Source: Tabrizicola_A aquatica
GTDB taxonomy: Bacteria > Pseudomonadota > Alphaproteobacteria > Rhodobacterales > Rhodobacteraceae
DNA length: 64,000 bases
Strand: one strand, 5' to 3'
Assembly (NCBI GenBank): GCA_965194375.1
Contig: CBDAEL010000003.1
A program made the translations under genes and the position numbers. The stretch's first letter is position 1; every line of letters starts with the position of its first letter. The notes under the pieces were generated by a model, which did not search any database, had not been told where the DNA came from, and saw only the letters and a program-made list of their open reading frames with translations. This document shows positions 8,634-17,721 of this stretch, in pieces.

Positions 8634-10814
8634 ATGGACCGCTCGACGATTGTGCACGAAAACCTGCTTGCCCGGGTCGCGTCTGGGGATTTGCCGCAGG
8701 GCAAGCCGCCAAGCGGCCCGCTCTCGGCCGAGGGGGCCGTGACGCTGTGGCAAGCGGCCTGTCTCACGCGGGCGCTGGACCGCCAAAGCCGTGTGATGCA
8801 GCGTGCGGGTCAGGGGTTTTACACCATCGGATCCTCGGGGCATGAGGGGATGGGTGCTGTCGCCTTGGCGCTTCGGCCCACGGACATGGCGTTTCTGCAT
8901 TACCGCGATGCCGCCTTTCAGATTGCGCGCGCAAGCCAAGTGCCGGGGCAGAACCCGACGTGGGATATGCTCTTGTCCTTTGCCTCATCGGCCGAAGACC
9001 CGATTTCGGGCGGGCGGCACAAGGTTTTGGGGTCAAAGGCGCTGAACATTCCGCCGCAAACCTCGACCATCGCAAGCCATCTGCCCAAGGCGGTGGGTGC
9101 CGCCTATGCCATTGGTGCCGCGCGGCGGTATCGGCCCGAACATGCCGAATTGCCGGACGACGCGATTGTGATGTGCAGCTTTGGCGATGCCTCGGCCAAT
9201 CATTCCACCGCCCAAGGCGCGTTCAACGCGGCCGGTTGGACGGCGTGGCAATCGATTCCGCTGCCGCTTTTGTTTGTTTGCGAGGACAATGGCATCGGGA
9301 TTTCGACAAAGACGCCAAAGGGTTGGATCGAGGCAAATTTTTCGTCTCGACCGGGCTTGCGCTATTTCAAGGCCGATGGGCTGGATTTCTACGACGCGTT
9401 CAAAGTGGCCCAAGAAGCCGCCGATTTCGTGCGCCGCCGCAAGAAGCCGGCAGTTTTGCACATTCGTACCATTCGACTTTACGGCCATGCCGGGGCCGAT
9501 GTGCCTACCACCTACCTGCCGCGCGAAGAGGTTGAGGCGGAAGAGGCGCAGGATCCTTTGCTGCACATGGTGCGGCTGATGGGTCAGGCCGGCGTGATGA
9601 CCCCTGCCCAAGCGCTTGAGATCTATACCGAAACCAATGCCCGTGTGGTGCGCGTGGCGGATGAGGTGGTGACCCGCCCGCGCCTGAGAACCGCGACCGA
9701 GGTGATGGCCAGCATCATCCCACCTGCCCGCCCCAATCGGCCCACCAATGGCCCCACACCCGAGGCGCGGGCTGCCGCCTTTGGCAGCGATCTCAAGGTA
9801 ATGGACGAGCCGCAAATCATGTCGCGCCTCATCAACTGGGCGCTGACCGATCTGATGCTGGAGCATCCCGAGATCGTCATGATGGGCGAGGATGTGGGCC
9901 GCAAAGGCGGGGTTTATGGCGTCACGCAAAAGTTGACCCAGCGCTTTGGGTCGGGCCGCATGATCGACACGCTTTTGGACGAACAGACCATTCTGGGTCT
10001 CGCCATCGGCATGGCGCAAAACGGCTTTATCCCGCTGCCGGAAATTCAGTTTCTGGCCTATCTGCACAACGCCGAAGACCAGATCCGGGGCGAGGCCGCA
10101 ACCTTGCCCTTCTTTTCCAACGGTCAATACACAAACCCGATGGTGCTGCGGATTGCGGGCCTTGGTTATCAAAAGGGCTTTGGCGGGCATTTCCACAATG
10201 ACAACTCGGTCGCGGTCCTGCGCGACATTCCGGGGGTCATTCTGGCGGTGCCGTCGAACGGTGCCGATGCCGCGATGATGCTGCGCGAATGCGTGCGTCT
10301 GGCGCGCGATGAGGGGCGCGTGGTGGTATTTTTGGAACCGATCGCGCTCTATCCGATGCGCGATCTGCATGCCGAGAAAGACGGTGCTTGGATGCGGCAC
10401 TACCCCGATCCCTCGCGCCGGATTGGCTTTGGGGAGGTTGGGGTTGAAGGCGACGGCACCGATCTTGCGATTGTCAGCTTCGGAAATGGTATTTATATTT
10501 CAAATCAATCTTCTGTGGCGCTTAGCTCACACGGAATATCAACTCGGATCATCGATGCGCGCTGGCTATCACCTCTGCCCAAGGCGGCGCTGACCGCCGC
10601 CGTACAGGGCTGCAAGCACATTATCATCGTCGATGAAACCCGCCATTCCGGCGGCGTGGCCGAAGCACTTATGGCGCATTTTCATGAGACCACATCGGCC
10701 AAACTGGCGCGAGTCACTGCCGAGGACAGTTTCATCGCCACAGGGCCTGCCTATGCCGCCACCATGCCCTCAGCCGAAAGCATCACCAAGGCTGCGCTGG
10801 AGCTGTGCAAATGA
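8634..10814 (+). CDS. Fused alpha/beta 2-oxoacid dehydrogenase-type E1 (ThDP enzyme)
   Basis: A 726-residue protein joining both E1 subunits of the branched-chain/pyruvate dehydrogenase type. The alpha half (about 30-345) has the ThDP motif GDASAN followed about 30 residues later by CEDNGIGIST; the beta half (about 390-725) has the GEDVG, DTLLDEQ and transketolase-C segments. E1 decarboxylates a 2-oxoacid and normally passes the acyl group to a lipoyl E2, but no E2 or E3 gene is nearby. AAAGGG stands ahead of the ATG. The stop overlaps the next gene as ATGA, so it is tightly coupled to an acyltransferase. The 2-oxoacid substrate is unknown. Confidence 0.82.
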   Translation: MDRSTIVHENLLARVASGDLPQGKPPSGPLSAEGAVTLWQAACLTRALDRQSRVMQRAGQGFYTIGSSGHEGMGAVALALRPTDMAFLHYRDAAFQIARASQVPGQNPTWDMLLSFASSAEDPISGGRHKVLGSKALNIPPQTSTIASHLPKAVGAAYAIGAARRYRPEHAELPDDAIVMCSFGDASANHSTAQGAFNAAGWTAWQSIPLPLLFVCEDNGIGISTKTPKGWIEANFSSRPGLRYFKADGLDFYDAFKVAQEAADFVRRRKKPAVLHIRTIRLYGHAGADVPTTYLPREEVEAEEAQDPLLHMVRLMGQAGVMTPAQALEIYTETNARVVRVADEVVTRPRLRTATEVMASIIPPARPNRPTNGPTPEARAAAFGSDLKVMDEPQIMSRLINWALTDLMLEHPEIVMMGEDVGRKGGVYGVTQKLTQRFGSGRMIDTLLDEQTILGLAIGMAQNGFIPLPEIQFLAYLHNAEDQIRGEAATLPFFSNGQYTNPMVLRIAGLGYQKGFGGHFHNDNSVAVLRDIPGVILAVPSNGADAAMMLRECVRLARDEGRVVVFLEPIALYPMRDLHAEKDGAWMRHYPDPSRRIGFGEVGVEGDGTDLAIVSFGNGIYISNQSSVALSSHGISTRIIDARWLSPLPKAALTAAVQGCKHIIIVDETRHSGGVAEALMAHFHETTSAKLARVTAEDSFIATGPAYAATMPSAESITKAALELCK

Positions 10815-11812
10815 AAACCGCCGTGCTGATCTGCCCCGGTCGCGGCAGCTATACCAAGGCGGAACTCGGCAGCCTTGCACGTTTTCCCGACCGCGAGTTG
10901 CTGGCACGCTTTGACGCGCGGCGGCGGGCCGAGGGGCAAGAGACGTTGGGCGATCTCGACAGCGCCGCGACCTATTCGGTCGCGCGCCACACCCGCGGCG
11001 ACAATGCAAGCGCGTTGATCTATGCCTGCTCACTGGGCGATGCCATGGCGCTGCGGGGTGTCAAACTGGTGGCGGTGACCGGCAATTCGATGGGCTGGTA
11101 TTCCGCGCTGGCCTGCGCGGGGGCGCTCTCTCCCGAGGCGGGGTTTGAGGTGGCCAACACCATGGGCCGGTTGATGCAAGAGCATCTGATCGGTGGCCAG
11201 CTGATCTATCCTTTCATGACGTCAGACTGGACCGCGGCCCCTGCCCGCAAGGCCGAACTTCTTGCACTGACGTACAACATCAACGCGCGGCCCAATCATG
11301 TGCTCGCCCTGTCAATCGATCTGGGCGGCCTCTTGGTTTTGGCGGGCAACGAGGCGGGGCTTGCCGCCTTTGAGGCCGCCGTGCCGCCGGTTGAGGGGCG
11401 CTTTCCCATGCGGCTGGGCAATCATGCCGCGTTCCACACCACCTTACAGGCCCCCATCGCCGCACTTGGGCGCGCGGCCCTGCCCGCGACGCTGTTCACC
11501 CGCCCCCAACTGCCGCTGATCGACGGCCGCGGCCATGTCTGGTGGCCGGGGGCGGCGACGCGCACAAGCTTGCACGCCTACACGCTGGGCCACCAAGTGA
11601 CCGAAACCTATGACTTCACCGCCGCGATCCGCAGCGCGGCGCGCGAATTCGCGCCAGATCTTTTCATCATCGCAGGCCCCGGCAGCACGATGGGCGGGGC
11701 GGTGGCGCAATCGCTGATCTTGGCGAACTGGCAGGGTTTGGCCTCAAAAGCCGATTTCCAAGCACGGCAGACGGCAAACCCGATTGTGATCTCCATGGGC
11801 CTGCCCGAGTAG
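10811..11812 (+). CDS. FabD-like acyltransferase (malonyl/acyl-carrier transferase fold)
   Basis: A 333-residue protein with the acyltransferase nucleophile elbow GNSMGW (G-x-S-x-G) and a downstream AFHTTLQAP segment that would supply the catalytic histidine. FabD-type enzymes move acyl groups between CoA and an acyl carrier. The ATG at 10811 overlaps the E1 stop (ATGA); a GTG 6 bases upstream is the alternative. The gene ends 112 bases before the Rieske oxygenase. Coupling with an E1 lacking E2/E3 suggests it may take the product acyl group, but no carrier protein is seen nearby. Family confident, function open. Confidence 0.7.
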   Translation: MKTAVLICPGRGSYTKAELGSLARFPDRELLARFDARRRAEGQETLGDLDSAATYSVARHTRGDNASALIYACSLGDAMALRGVKLVAVTGNSMGWYSALACAGALSPEAGFEVANTMGRLMQEHLIGGQLIYPFMTSDWTAAPARKAELLALTYNINARPNHVLALSIDLGGLLVLAGNEAGLAAFEAAVPPVEGRFPMRLGNHAAFHTTLQAPIAALGRAALPATLFTRPQLPLIDGRGHVWWPGAATRTSLHAYTLGHQVTETYDFTAAIRSAAREFAPDLFIIAGPGSTMGGAVAQSLILANWQGLASKADFQARQTANPIVISMGLPE

Positions 11813-11924
11813 CGCGCGCTGGTGACAGATTAGGCCACGGCTTGGCAGCGTCATGAAATTTCGTCATGGTCCTTGCCAACCCTTGGCGGCATGAAGCCAA
11901 GAGGATCACGTCACGAGGACCCAT

Positions 11925-13058
11925 ATGACCGCCCATGACCGCATCAGCCCCGCGCGCGAATTGCACCTGAACGTCTCGGTGCCCTTTGAACGCGCCCATG
12001 CCATGCCGAAGTCGGTCTACACCAGCCCCGAGTTTCTGGCGCAGGAACAGCGCCATATCTTTGCGAAAGACTGGATCTGTGCCGGGCGCGCCGAAACCCT
12101 GCCCAACCCCGGCGATTACCTGACGCTGACGCTGGCCGAAGAGCCGGTGATCGTGCTGCGCGACCGCGATGGCAGCATCAAGGCGATGTCCAACGTCTGC
12201 CGCCACCGGATGTCAACGCTGCTGGAGGGGCGCGGGCATACCCGCGCCATCGTCTGCCCCTATCACGCCTGGACCTACAACCTGGACGGCTCTTTGCGCG
12301 GCGCGCCGGCCATGACGCTGAACGAGGGGTTTTGCAAAGACACCATCGCCCTGCCCCGCATCCGCTGCGAGGTCTGGCAGGGTTGGATTATGGTCACACT
12401 GAACCCAGACGCCCCGGCCCCCGAACAGGCGCTGCAAGGCGTGCGCGACCTGATCCCCAATCTCGATATGTCGACCTATACCGAGACCTACCGCGAAACC
12501 TTCCGCTGGGCGACCAACTGGAAGGTGCTGGCCGAGAATTTCATGGAAAGCTACCACCTGCCCGTGTGCCATGCCGGCACCATCGGCGGGGCCTCAAAGC
12601 TGGAAGAAATGGTCTGCCCCGAAGGGACCGAGGCGTTTAACTACCATTGGATCTTGAAGAATGACTCCGTGCCCTTGGCGCTGGCGCATCCGTCGAATAC
12701 CACGCTTGTGGGGGATGACCGGCGCAAGACCTGGCTTTTGGCGATCTATCCCTCCCTCCTCATCACGCTGACGCCGGGGTATTTTTGGTACCTGTCCCTG
12801 ACACCGGACGGGCCGGGCCATGTCACGGTGCTCTTTGGCATGGGTATGTCCGCAGACTGGCTGGCCGATCCGGCGGCCGAACAGCATCTGGCGCGCGTGA
12901 AGGCGCTGTTGGATGATGTAAACGTCGAGGACAAAGGCTGCACGGAAAAGGTCTATGCCGGGCTTTTGTCGGGCATGGCCGAACCGGGCCCGCTGTCGCA
13001 TCTGGAGCGCCCGAACTTCGAGTTTGCACAATATCTGGCAAGCCGCATCCCGGCCTGA
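11925..13058 (+). CDS. Rieske non-haem iron oxygenase, alpha subunit
   Basis: A 377-residue oxygenase. The Rieske 2Fe-2S site is Cys92-x-His94 and Cys111-x2-His114. The catalytic iron site follows in the stretch from Asn205 to His216, with His211 and His216 as facial-triad ligands and Glu208 nearby. The enzyme inserts oxygen into an aromatic ring or removes an N-methyl group; its length and sequence resemble the choline-monooxygenase/stachydrine-demethylase branch more than dioxygenases with a beta subunit. No reductase is adjacent. GAGGA lies ahead of the start. It follows the E1-acyltransferase pair and may share its transcript. Substrate unknown. Confidence 0.85.
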   Translation: MTAHDRISPARELHLNVSVPFERAHAMPKSVYTSPEFLAQEQRHIFAKDWICAGRAETLPNPGDYLTLTLAEEPVIVLRDRDGSIKAMSNVCRHRMSTLLEGRGHTRAIVCPYHAWTYNLDGSLRGAPAMTLNEGFCKDTIALPRIRCEVWQGWIMVTLNPDAPAPEQALQGVRDLIPNLDMSTYTETYRETFRWATNWKVLAENFMESYHLPVCHAGTIGGASKLEEMVCPEGTEAFNYHWILKNDSVPLALAHPSNTTLVGDDRRKTWLLAIYPSLLITLTPGYFWYLSLTPDGPGHVTVLFGMGMSADWLADPAAEQHLARVKALLDDVNVEDKGCTEKVYAGLLSGMAEPGPLSHLERPNFEFAQYLASRIPA

Positions 13059-13087
13059 GGCTGCGCGGCTGAAATCCAGAAATGATG

Positions 13088-13148
13088 GTATTTGCAAAGG
13101 CGCAAGACCATCACCCTTCCGCCTTTGGATTTGCGCCTTTTGAAATAC
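13088..13148. terminator. Bidirectional terminator built from two inverted copies of the GGCGCAAG repeat
   Basis: GTATTTGCAAAGGCGCAAG (13088-13106) faces a near-complementary copy ending at 13148 (18 of 22 bases pair), with a 17-base loop, between the convergent Rieske and Tm-1-like genes. It is also a member of the dispersed intergenic repeat. Confidence 0.6.
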
Positions 13149-13207
13149 TCCCGCCGGAGGCATCCGACCTGTGCCAATGGCGGGCCGTGGGCAGAACGCC
13201 GCTGCCG

Positions 13208-14431
13208 CTACAGCGCGCCCGCCTTGACCCAAGCATCAAAGACCTGAAGCGCGGCGTCGTGGAAGGCCGGGTCGTTGATATGGGCGTCAAGCTCGATCAG
13301 CTGCACATTCGGCGGGCAGGCGTGGCGCATCTCGTCGACAAAGGCGGCCAGCGCCTCGGGGTCAGACAAGGGGCCACCGGGGCGGTCCCATTCGTTGCCG
13401 CCTTGGGTTGGCAACAGAAACACCACCGGGCCTTGAGCCTTGGCCAACTTGGCACAGAAGACGCGAGCAAGATCGCGGCGCTGGTTGGCGGTTTGCACGA
13501 CGCTGGTCAAGAGCCGGTTATGGGCATGGGCCGGGGTGTCCTTGAACGCCTCGGGCAAGGGTTTCCAGCCGACGAAGTCGATGAGGTCATAGCAGCCGAT
13601 TGAGACGATCTGCGGGATGCCCTTGGCCCCCGCATTTTCCATCCGGTCGGCGCCTGCGCTGATGGCTGAGCCGAAAAGATGGTTGGCCACCTCTTGCGGG
13701 GCGAAGTCCATCACTGCGGCGAAGGCGCCTTCGGCGGCAAGGGATTCAAAGGCGCGCCCGCCCATGCCGGTGGCGTGAAACACCGCCACCTCATAGCCGC
13801 GCGCCTCGAGCGCGGGCTTGAGCGTGGTCATGTAGCGCAGGACCGTCTTGCCGAACGAGGTCATGCCGATCAGCGGGCGATCGCGCCGTGGCGGCTCCAC
13901 CGCGCGCGCAGCGCCCAACACGGCACCAGCGGCTTGGCTGAGCGAGGCTTTGCAGACCGAGTTCAGCCCATAAAGCCCGCCTGCCCAAAGGATCATCTGG
14001 GTATCCGCTGCCAGCCGTTCCGGCGGGATCATCGGCGAGAAGCTGACAGTGGAGACGATGTATTTCGGCACGCCCAAAGGAAGGGCCCCGCAAAGATCAA
14101 GGGCGAGGTCGGTGCCCATTGAGCCGCCCAGCACAAGCACCCCGTCAAACTGCCCTTCGCGGTAGAGCCGGGCGGCCAGTGCCGCAGAGCCCCGCGCCAT
14201 GGCCTGCATGGCGATGTTTTCATCCTGCGATCCGATGATGGCGTCAATGGTCGTGCCCGCAGCGGCGACCACATCATGCTTGGACCAATCGGTCGGAGCG
14301 GTCGGGTTGCCAAGGACCGAGACATCCATGGTCAAGGCGACGCCGCCCTGCCCGGCGATCACGCCCGAGATATAGGTCAGTTCGTCGTCCTTAGTGTCAT
14401 AGGTGCCGACGATCAAAATGCGGTTGCCCAT
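13208..14431 (-). CDS. Tm-1-like ATP-binding protein (UPF0261 family)
   Basis: A 407-residue protein of the UPF0261/Tm-1 family, recognised from the opening GTYDTKDDEL, LGGSMGTD, and MTSFGKTVLRYM segments. The plant member Tm-1 binds ATP and inhibits tobamovirus replication; the bacterial role is unknown. The ATG at 14431 (MGNRILIVGTYDTK) is chosen because family members start there and GGGGGA precedes it. It lies behind the aldehyde dehydrogenase on the same strand, separated by 96 bases containing an intergenic repeat, so co-transcription is uncertain. Confidence 0.82.
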   Translation of the reverse strand: MGNRILIVGTYDTKDDELTYISGVIAGQGGVALTMDVSVLGNPTAPTDWSKHDVVAAAGTTIDAIIGSQDENIAMQAMARGSAALAARLYREGQFDGVLVLGGSMGTDLALDLCGALPLGVPKYIVSTVSFSPMIPPERLAADTQMILWAGGLYGLNSVCKASLSQAAGAVLGAARAVEPPRRDRPLIGMTSFGKTVLRYMTTLKPALEARGYEVAVFHATGMGGRAFESLAAEGAFAAVMDFAPQEVANHLFGSAISAGADRMENAGAKGIPQIVSIGCYDLIDFVGWKPLPEAFKDTPAHAHNRLLTSVVQTANQRRDLARVFCAKLAKAQGPVVFLLPTQGGNEWDRPGGPLSDPEALAAFVDEMRHACPPNVQLIELDAHINDPAFHDAALQVFDAWVKAGAL

Positions 14432-14470
14432 GGGCTGGTCCCCCGAATGCAGGTCCTTGGTTTGACGGCG

Positions 14471-14524
14471 GAGCGGGGGTTTCACACCCCCGCGCCCCCG
14501 TGGGATATTTCCACCACGTTGAAG
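14471..14524. repeat. Dispersed intergenic repeat with hairpin
   Basis: GCGGGGGTTTCACACCCCCG forms the hairpin, followed by CCCCCGTGGGATATTTCC. It closely matches the copy at 52751. Confidence 0.6.
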
Positions 14525-14527
14525 GCG

Positions 14528-16015
14528 TTAGAGTTGGATCCACGCGGTTTTAAGGTCTGTGTATTTGTCGAGTGCATGCAGGGATTTGTCATGCCCATTG
14601 CCCGATTGCTTCATGCCGCCCAAAGGCACGGTGTTGTCGGCCCCGCCATAGGTATTGACGTGGACAACGCCCGAGCGGATGGCGCGCACCATGCGGTGGG
14701 CGCGGCTGAGGTTTGATGTCCAGACACCCGCAGCGAGGCCGAAGTCGGTGGCATTGGCGAGTTTGGTCGCCTCATCCTCGGTGGTGAAGGGGGTCACGGC
14801 GAGGATCGGGCCGAAGACCTCTTCGCGGAAGAGGCGATGGGTCGGTTGGACGCCTGCGACGACTGTTGGCTCCATGTAATAGCCGCCGGTGTCGGTCATG
14901 GCGCGGTTGCCGCCAAGGACCACCTCGCCGCCATCGCGGCGGGCATCGGCCACGAAGCCAAGGTTGCCCTCAAGCTGCCCCTCAGAATTCACCGCGCCGA
15001 TTTGGGTTACAAGGTCCAAGGGGTTGCCGAGTTTCATGCCTTGAGCGGCCTTAGCAAGGGCAGCCACGAACTCGTCATGCACCGAGGCCTCGACCAGAAG
15101 GCGCGAGCCTGCGACGCAGACTTGGCCTGCGTTGCGGAAGATCGCGGTGGCGGCGGCCTTGGCAGCAGCCGTGAGGTCAGGCGCGTCGGCAAAGACGATG
15201 TTGGGGGATTTTCCGCCAAGTTCCAGATAGCAGCGCTTGAGGTTGGATTGCGCGGAATACTGCAACAGGCGCCGCCCCGTGGGGCCAGAGCCGGTAAACA
15301 CCATCACATCGACATCCATCGACAGGGACAGCGCCTCGCCGGTGATGCGGCCCGGCCCGGTGACGACGTTGAACACACCCGGCGGTATGCCCGCCTCAAG
15401 TGCCAGTTCCGCCAGCCGGATCAGCGTGAGCGATGCAGTTTCGGCCGGTTTCAGCACGATTGAATTGCCCATCGCCAAGGCAGGTGCGATCTTCCATGCG
15501 CCGATCATCAGCGGGAAGTTCCACGGCACGATGGCGGCCACCACGCCCACGGCTTCGCGGTGGACAAGGGCCAGAATGTTCTCGGCGGTGGGGGCGATTT
15601 CGCCGTACACCTTATCGATGGCCTCGGCGTAATAGCGGAAGGTTCCGGCGGCCGATCCAGGTTCCGCCTTCAGCGCCATACCGATGTCGGTGCCATTGTC
15701 GCGCACACCCAAGACGGCCAGTTCAAGCGCGTGTTTGTCGATCAGATCCGCCAGACGAAGGAGCACGGCCTTGCGCGCGGCAGGCGCCATGCGCGACCAG
15801 CGGCCGCTGTCAAAGGCCGCGCGGGCCGAGGCAACCGCGCGGGCCACATCTTCGGCGCTGGCCGCAGCGGTGGTGGTCAGCTTTTGCCCATTGATGGGCG
15901 AGAGCACAACGGTTTCGCCGCCTTGCCCTTCAACCCATGCGCCATCAATCAACAGCTTTTGCGGTGCCACTGGGGCAGAGGCGAGGCGGTCAATCTCGGC
16001 TTGGGTGACGGCCAT
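14528..16015 (-). CDS. NAD(P)-dependent aldehyde dehydrogenase, PuuC/gamma-aminobutyraldehyde type
   Basis: A 495-residue aldehyde dehydrogenase that oxidises an aldehyde to its acid. Catalytic residues are visible: Asn166 in PWNF, Glu265 in LELGGKSPN, and Cys300 in FRNAGQVCVAG; the EEVFGPILAV signature is near residue 390. The start at 16015 has AGGAAG 9 bases upstream. It follows an amino acid/polyamine permease and lies near a class III aminotransferase, a combination that fits diamine to aminoaldehyde to amino acid conversion. The exact aldehyde cannot be read from sequence. A terminator hairpin lies between it and the permease. Confidence 0.88.
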   Translation of the reverse strand: MAVTQAEIDRLASAPVAPQKLLIDGAWVEGQGGETVVLSPINGQKLTTTAAASAEDVARAVASARAAFDSGRWSRMAPAARKAVLLRLADLIDKHALELAVLGVRDNGTDIGMALKAEPGSAAGTFRYYAEAIDKVYGEIAPTAENILALVHREAVGVVAAIVPWNFPLMIGAWKIAPALAMGNSIVLKPAETASLTLIRLAELALEAGIPPGVFNVVTGPGRITGEALSLSMDVDVMVFTGSGPTGRRLLQYSAQSNLKRCYLELGGKSPNIVFADAPDLTAAAKAAATAIFRNAGQVCVAGSRLLVEASVHDEFVAALAKAAQGMKLGNPLDLVTQIGAVNSEGQLEGNLGFVADARRDGGEVVLGGNRAMTDTGGYYMEPTVVAGVQPTHRLFREEVFGPILAVTPFTTEDEATKLANATDFGLAAGVWTSNLSRAHRMVRAIRSGVVHVNTYGGADNTVPLGGMKQSGNGHDKSLHALDKYTDLKTAWIQL

Positions 16016-16042
16016 GGCGGCACTTCCTTTTGGACATGAAAA

Positions 16043-16067
16043 CGGGCGGCCCGTCACAGGCCGCCCG
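16043..16067 (-). terminator. Hairpin between permease and aldehyde dehydrogenase genes
   Basis: CGGGCGGCC and GGCCGCCCG form a 9-bp stem with a 7-base loop. On the minus strand TTTTC follows. It would end or attenuate the permease transcript before the dehydrogenase. Confidence 0.6.
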
Positions 16068-16076
16068 CAGTTTCTC

Positions 16077-17513
16077 TTAGGCCTTGGTGTTGCCAAGGGC
16101 CTTAAAGCGGGCCGGATCACGCGCGGCCAGCATCGAGGCCAAGGCAAAACCGATCAGCGCAAACAGCGGCACCAGCGCCGGGATCATCCAGCCCAAGTTG
16201 CCCTCGGTGCCGGTCAGGGCGCCAAAGTCACGGAAGATGATGATGAAGAGATACCCCATCACCAACCCGGTGATCAGCGGCAGCACCTTGGTTGCCAGCA
16301 CGCTTTCGCCCATCGCGTCCTTCATGAAGAACATCAGCACCGAAAGCGAGGTCAGCGCCATGAGCCCCAGAATACCCAAAGTGCCCATCTGGCTCATCCA
16401 GACGAAGAGGTTGAGCACCGGATCCAGCCCGTTGACCAGGAACAGCGTGACCACAGCAAAGGCCACGATGGTCTGGATCACCGAACCGCGATGCGGCGAC
16501 TGGTGGGTGGCATGGGTTTGGCCAAGCGAATCCGGCAAGATGCCTTCGCGCCCTGCCACGAACTTGTAGCGCGCCACCGCATTGTGGAAGGCGAGCACAG
16601 CGGCAAAGATCGAGGTCATGAACAAGATGCCCATGATCATGGTGAAGGTGGCGCCAACATAGGTTTCACCGAGCATGAACAAGAACCCCGACGGGTCGCC
16701 CATTTCGGTCAGCGTCGGCAAAAGCTTGTCCACGCCAATGCCCATGGTCATCAGCCAAGCGGTCAGCGTATAGAAGATGCCGATCGACAGAACCGAGATA
16801 TAGGTGGCCTTCGGCACGGTGATCGGCGCGTCTTTGGCCTCTTCGGAATAGATTGTGGTGGCCTCAAAGCCAATGAAGCCCGCAAAGCAGAACAGGAACG
16901 CAATCGACGGCACGCCGCTGGTGATCTGGCTCCAGGTGAAGGGTTGCAGGTTCAGACCGTCGGCACCGCCCGTGAACAGGATCGAGGCCAGGAGGATCAA
17001 GACGATGCCAAACTCAGCCAGCACCAGCCACATCAGCACCTTGGCCGAAAGGTCCACCTGACGGTAGCCAAGGACGGCAACCAGCGCGATGGCGATATAG
17101 GTCCAGATGTACCAAGGCAGATCCAACCCGAACTGGGCGAAGGTGCCCGAGGCGACCGCGCCGAGAAGGCCCATCAGGCCAACTTGCATGGCGTTATAGG
17201 ACAGGATGGCGACCATGGCCGCAGCCCCACCCATGCGCCCGCCCAGACCTTGGGCAGCAAAGGCATAGAAGGCGCCCGCGTTTTTCACATGACGGCTCAT
17301 CGCGACATAGCCGACCGAGAAGGCCAGCAGGATCAGCGTCACGATCAGAAAGCTGCCCGCGATGCCTGCGCCGTTGCCGAACAGCATTGACGGCGGAATG
17401 CCCCCGCCTGCGCCGGTCAGCGGAGCAGCAGCCGATACCACCATGAAGGTGATGGCCGCAACGCCGAGGGTGTTTTTCTTCAACTGATTGGTGGGGGTAC
17501 CGGCGTCAGCCAT
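16077..17513 (-). CDS. APC-superfamily amino acid/polyamine permease
   Basis: A 478-residue inner-membrane transporter with about twelve hydrophobic segments. The N-terminal half carries the APC hallmarks: a first helix with SAAAPLTGAGGG, and GFIGFEATTIYSEEAKD around residue 215, typical of the APA/PuuP branch. It probably imports an amino acid or diamine by proton symport. It is divergent from the IclR regulator across a 208-base region with inverted repeats, and upstream of the aldehyde dehydrogenase. The aminotransferase at 18536 lies just beyond the regulator, giving a small uptake-and-oxidation cluster. Confidence 0.87.
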   Translation of the reverse strand: MADAGTPTNQLKKNTLGVAAITFMVVSAAAPLTGAGGGIPPSMLFGNGAGIAGSFLIVTLILLAFSVGYVAMSRHVKNAGAFYAFAAQGLGGRMGGAAAMVAILSYNAMQVGLMGLLGAVASGTFAQFGLDLPWYIWTYIAIALVAVLGYRQVDLSAKVLMWLVLAEFGIVLILLASILFTGGADGLNLQPFTWSQITSGVPSIAFLFCFAGFIGFEATTIYSEEAKDAPITVPKATYISVLSIGIFYTLTAWLMTMGIGVDKLLPTLTEMGDPSGFLFMLGETYVGATFTMIMGILFMTSIFAAVLAFHNAVARYKFVAGREGILPDSLGQTHATHQSPHRGSVIQTIVAFAVVTLFLVNGLDPVLNLFVWMSQMGTLGILGLMALTSLSVLMFFMKDAMGESVLATKVLPLITGLVMGYLFIIIFRDFGALTGTEGNLGWMIPALVPLFALIGFALASMLAARDPARFKALGNTKA

Positions 17514-17597
17514 GCTGCGCCCCCCGGATGATGGTGGAAGTCATTGTGATGTCCCCTTCCTGATGGTGGATGACGCGGATGTTCATCATCCGTCGTT

Positions 17598-17658
17598 CGG
17601 TTTGATATTTGAACCGATGGTTCGAAAACATTTGACAGCCTCTGCGACAATCTGTCAA
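17598..17658. promoter_or_regulatory. Inverted repeats between permease and IclR genes (candidate IclR operators)
   Basis: Three symmetric elements lie in the divergent region: CGGTT-N9-AACCG (17598-17616), GAACC-GAT-GGTTC (17611-17623) and TTGACAG-N13-CTGTCAA (17632-17658). Their position suits a divergent operator; assignment to the IclR protein is inference. Confidence 0.4.
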
Positions 17659-17721
17659 CTGAAATGCAGCGCCGGCCGGGATATCGGACCAGCAGCCGAT
17701 CGGAAAATCCGCAGGGCCATC

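Noticed and set aside
9033..10400. A 455-codon minus-strand open frame opposite the fused E1 gene
   Set aside because: Shadow of the E1 coding frame; no motif, no ribosome site.
15684..17390. A 568-codon open frame on the plus strand opposite the permease and aldehyde dehydrogenase genes
   Set aside because: It mirrors two well-supported minus-strand genes; its composition (His, Gln, Arg rich) is that of antisense frames in high-GC DNA, with no recognisable domain.
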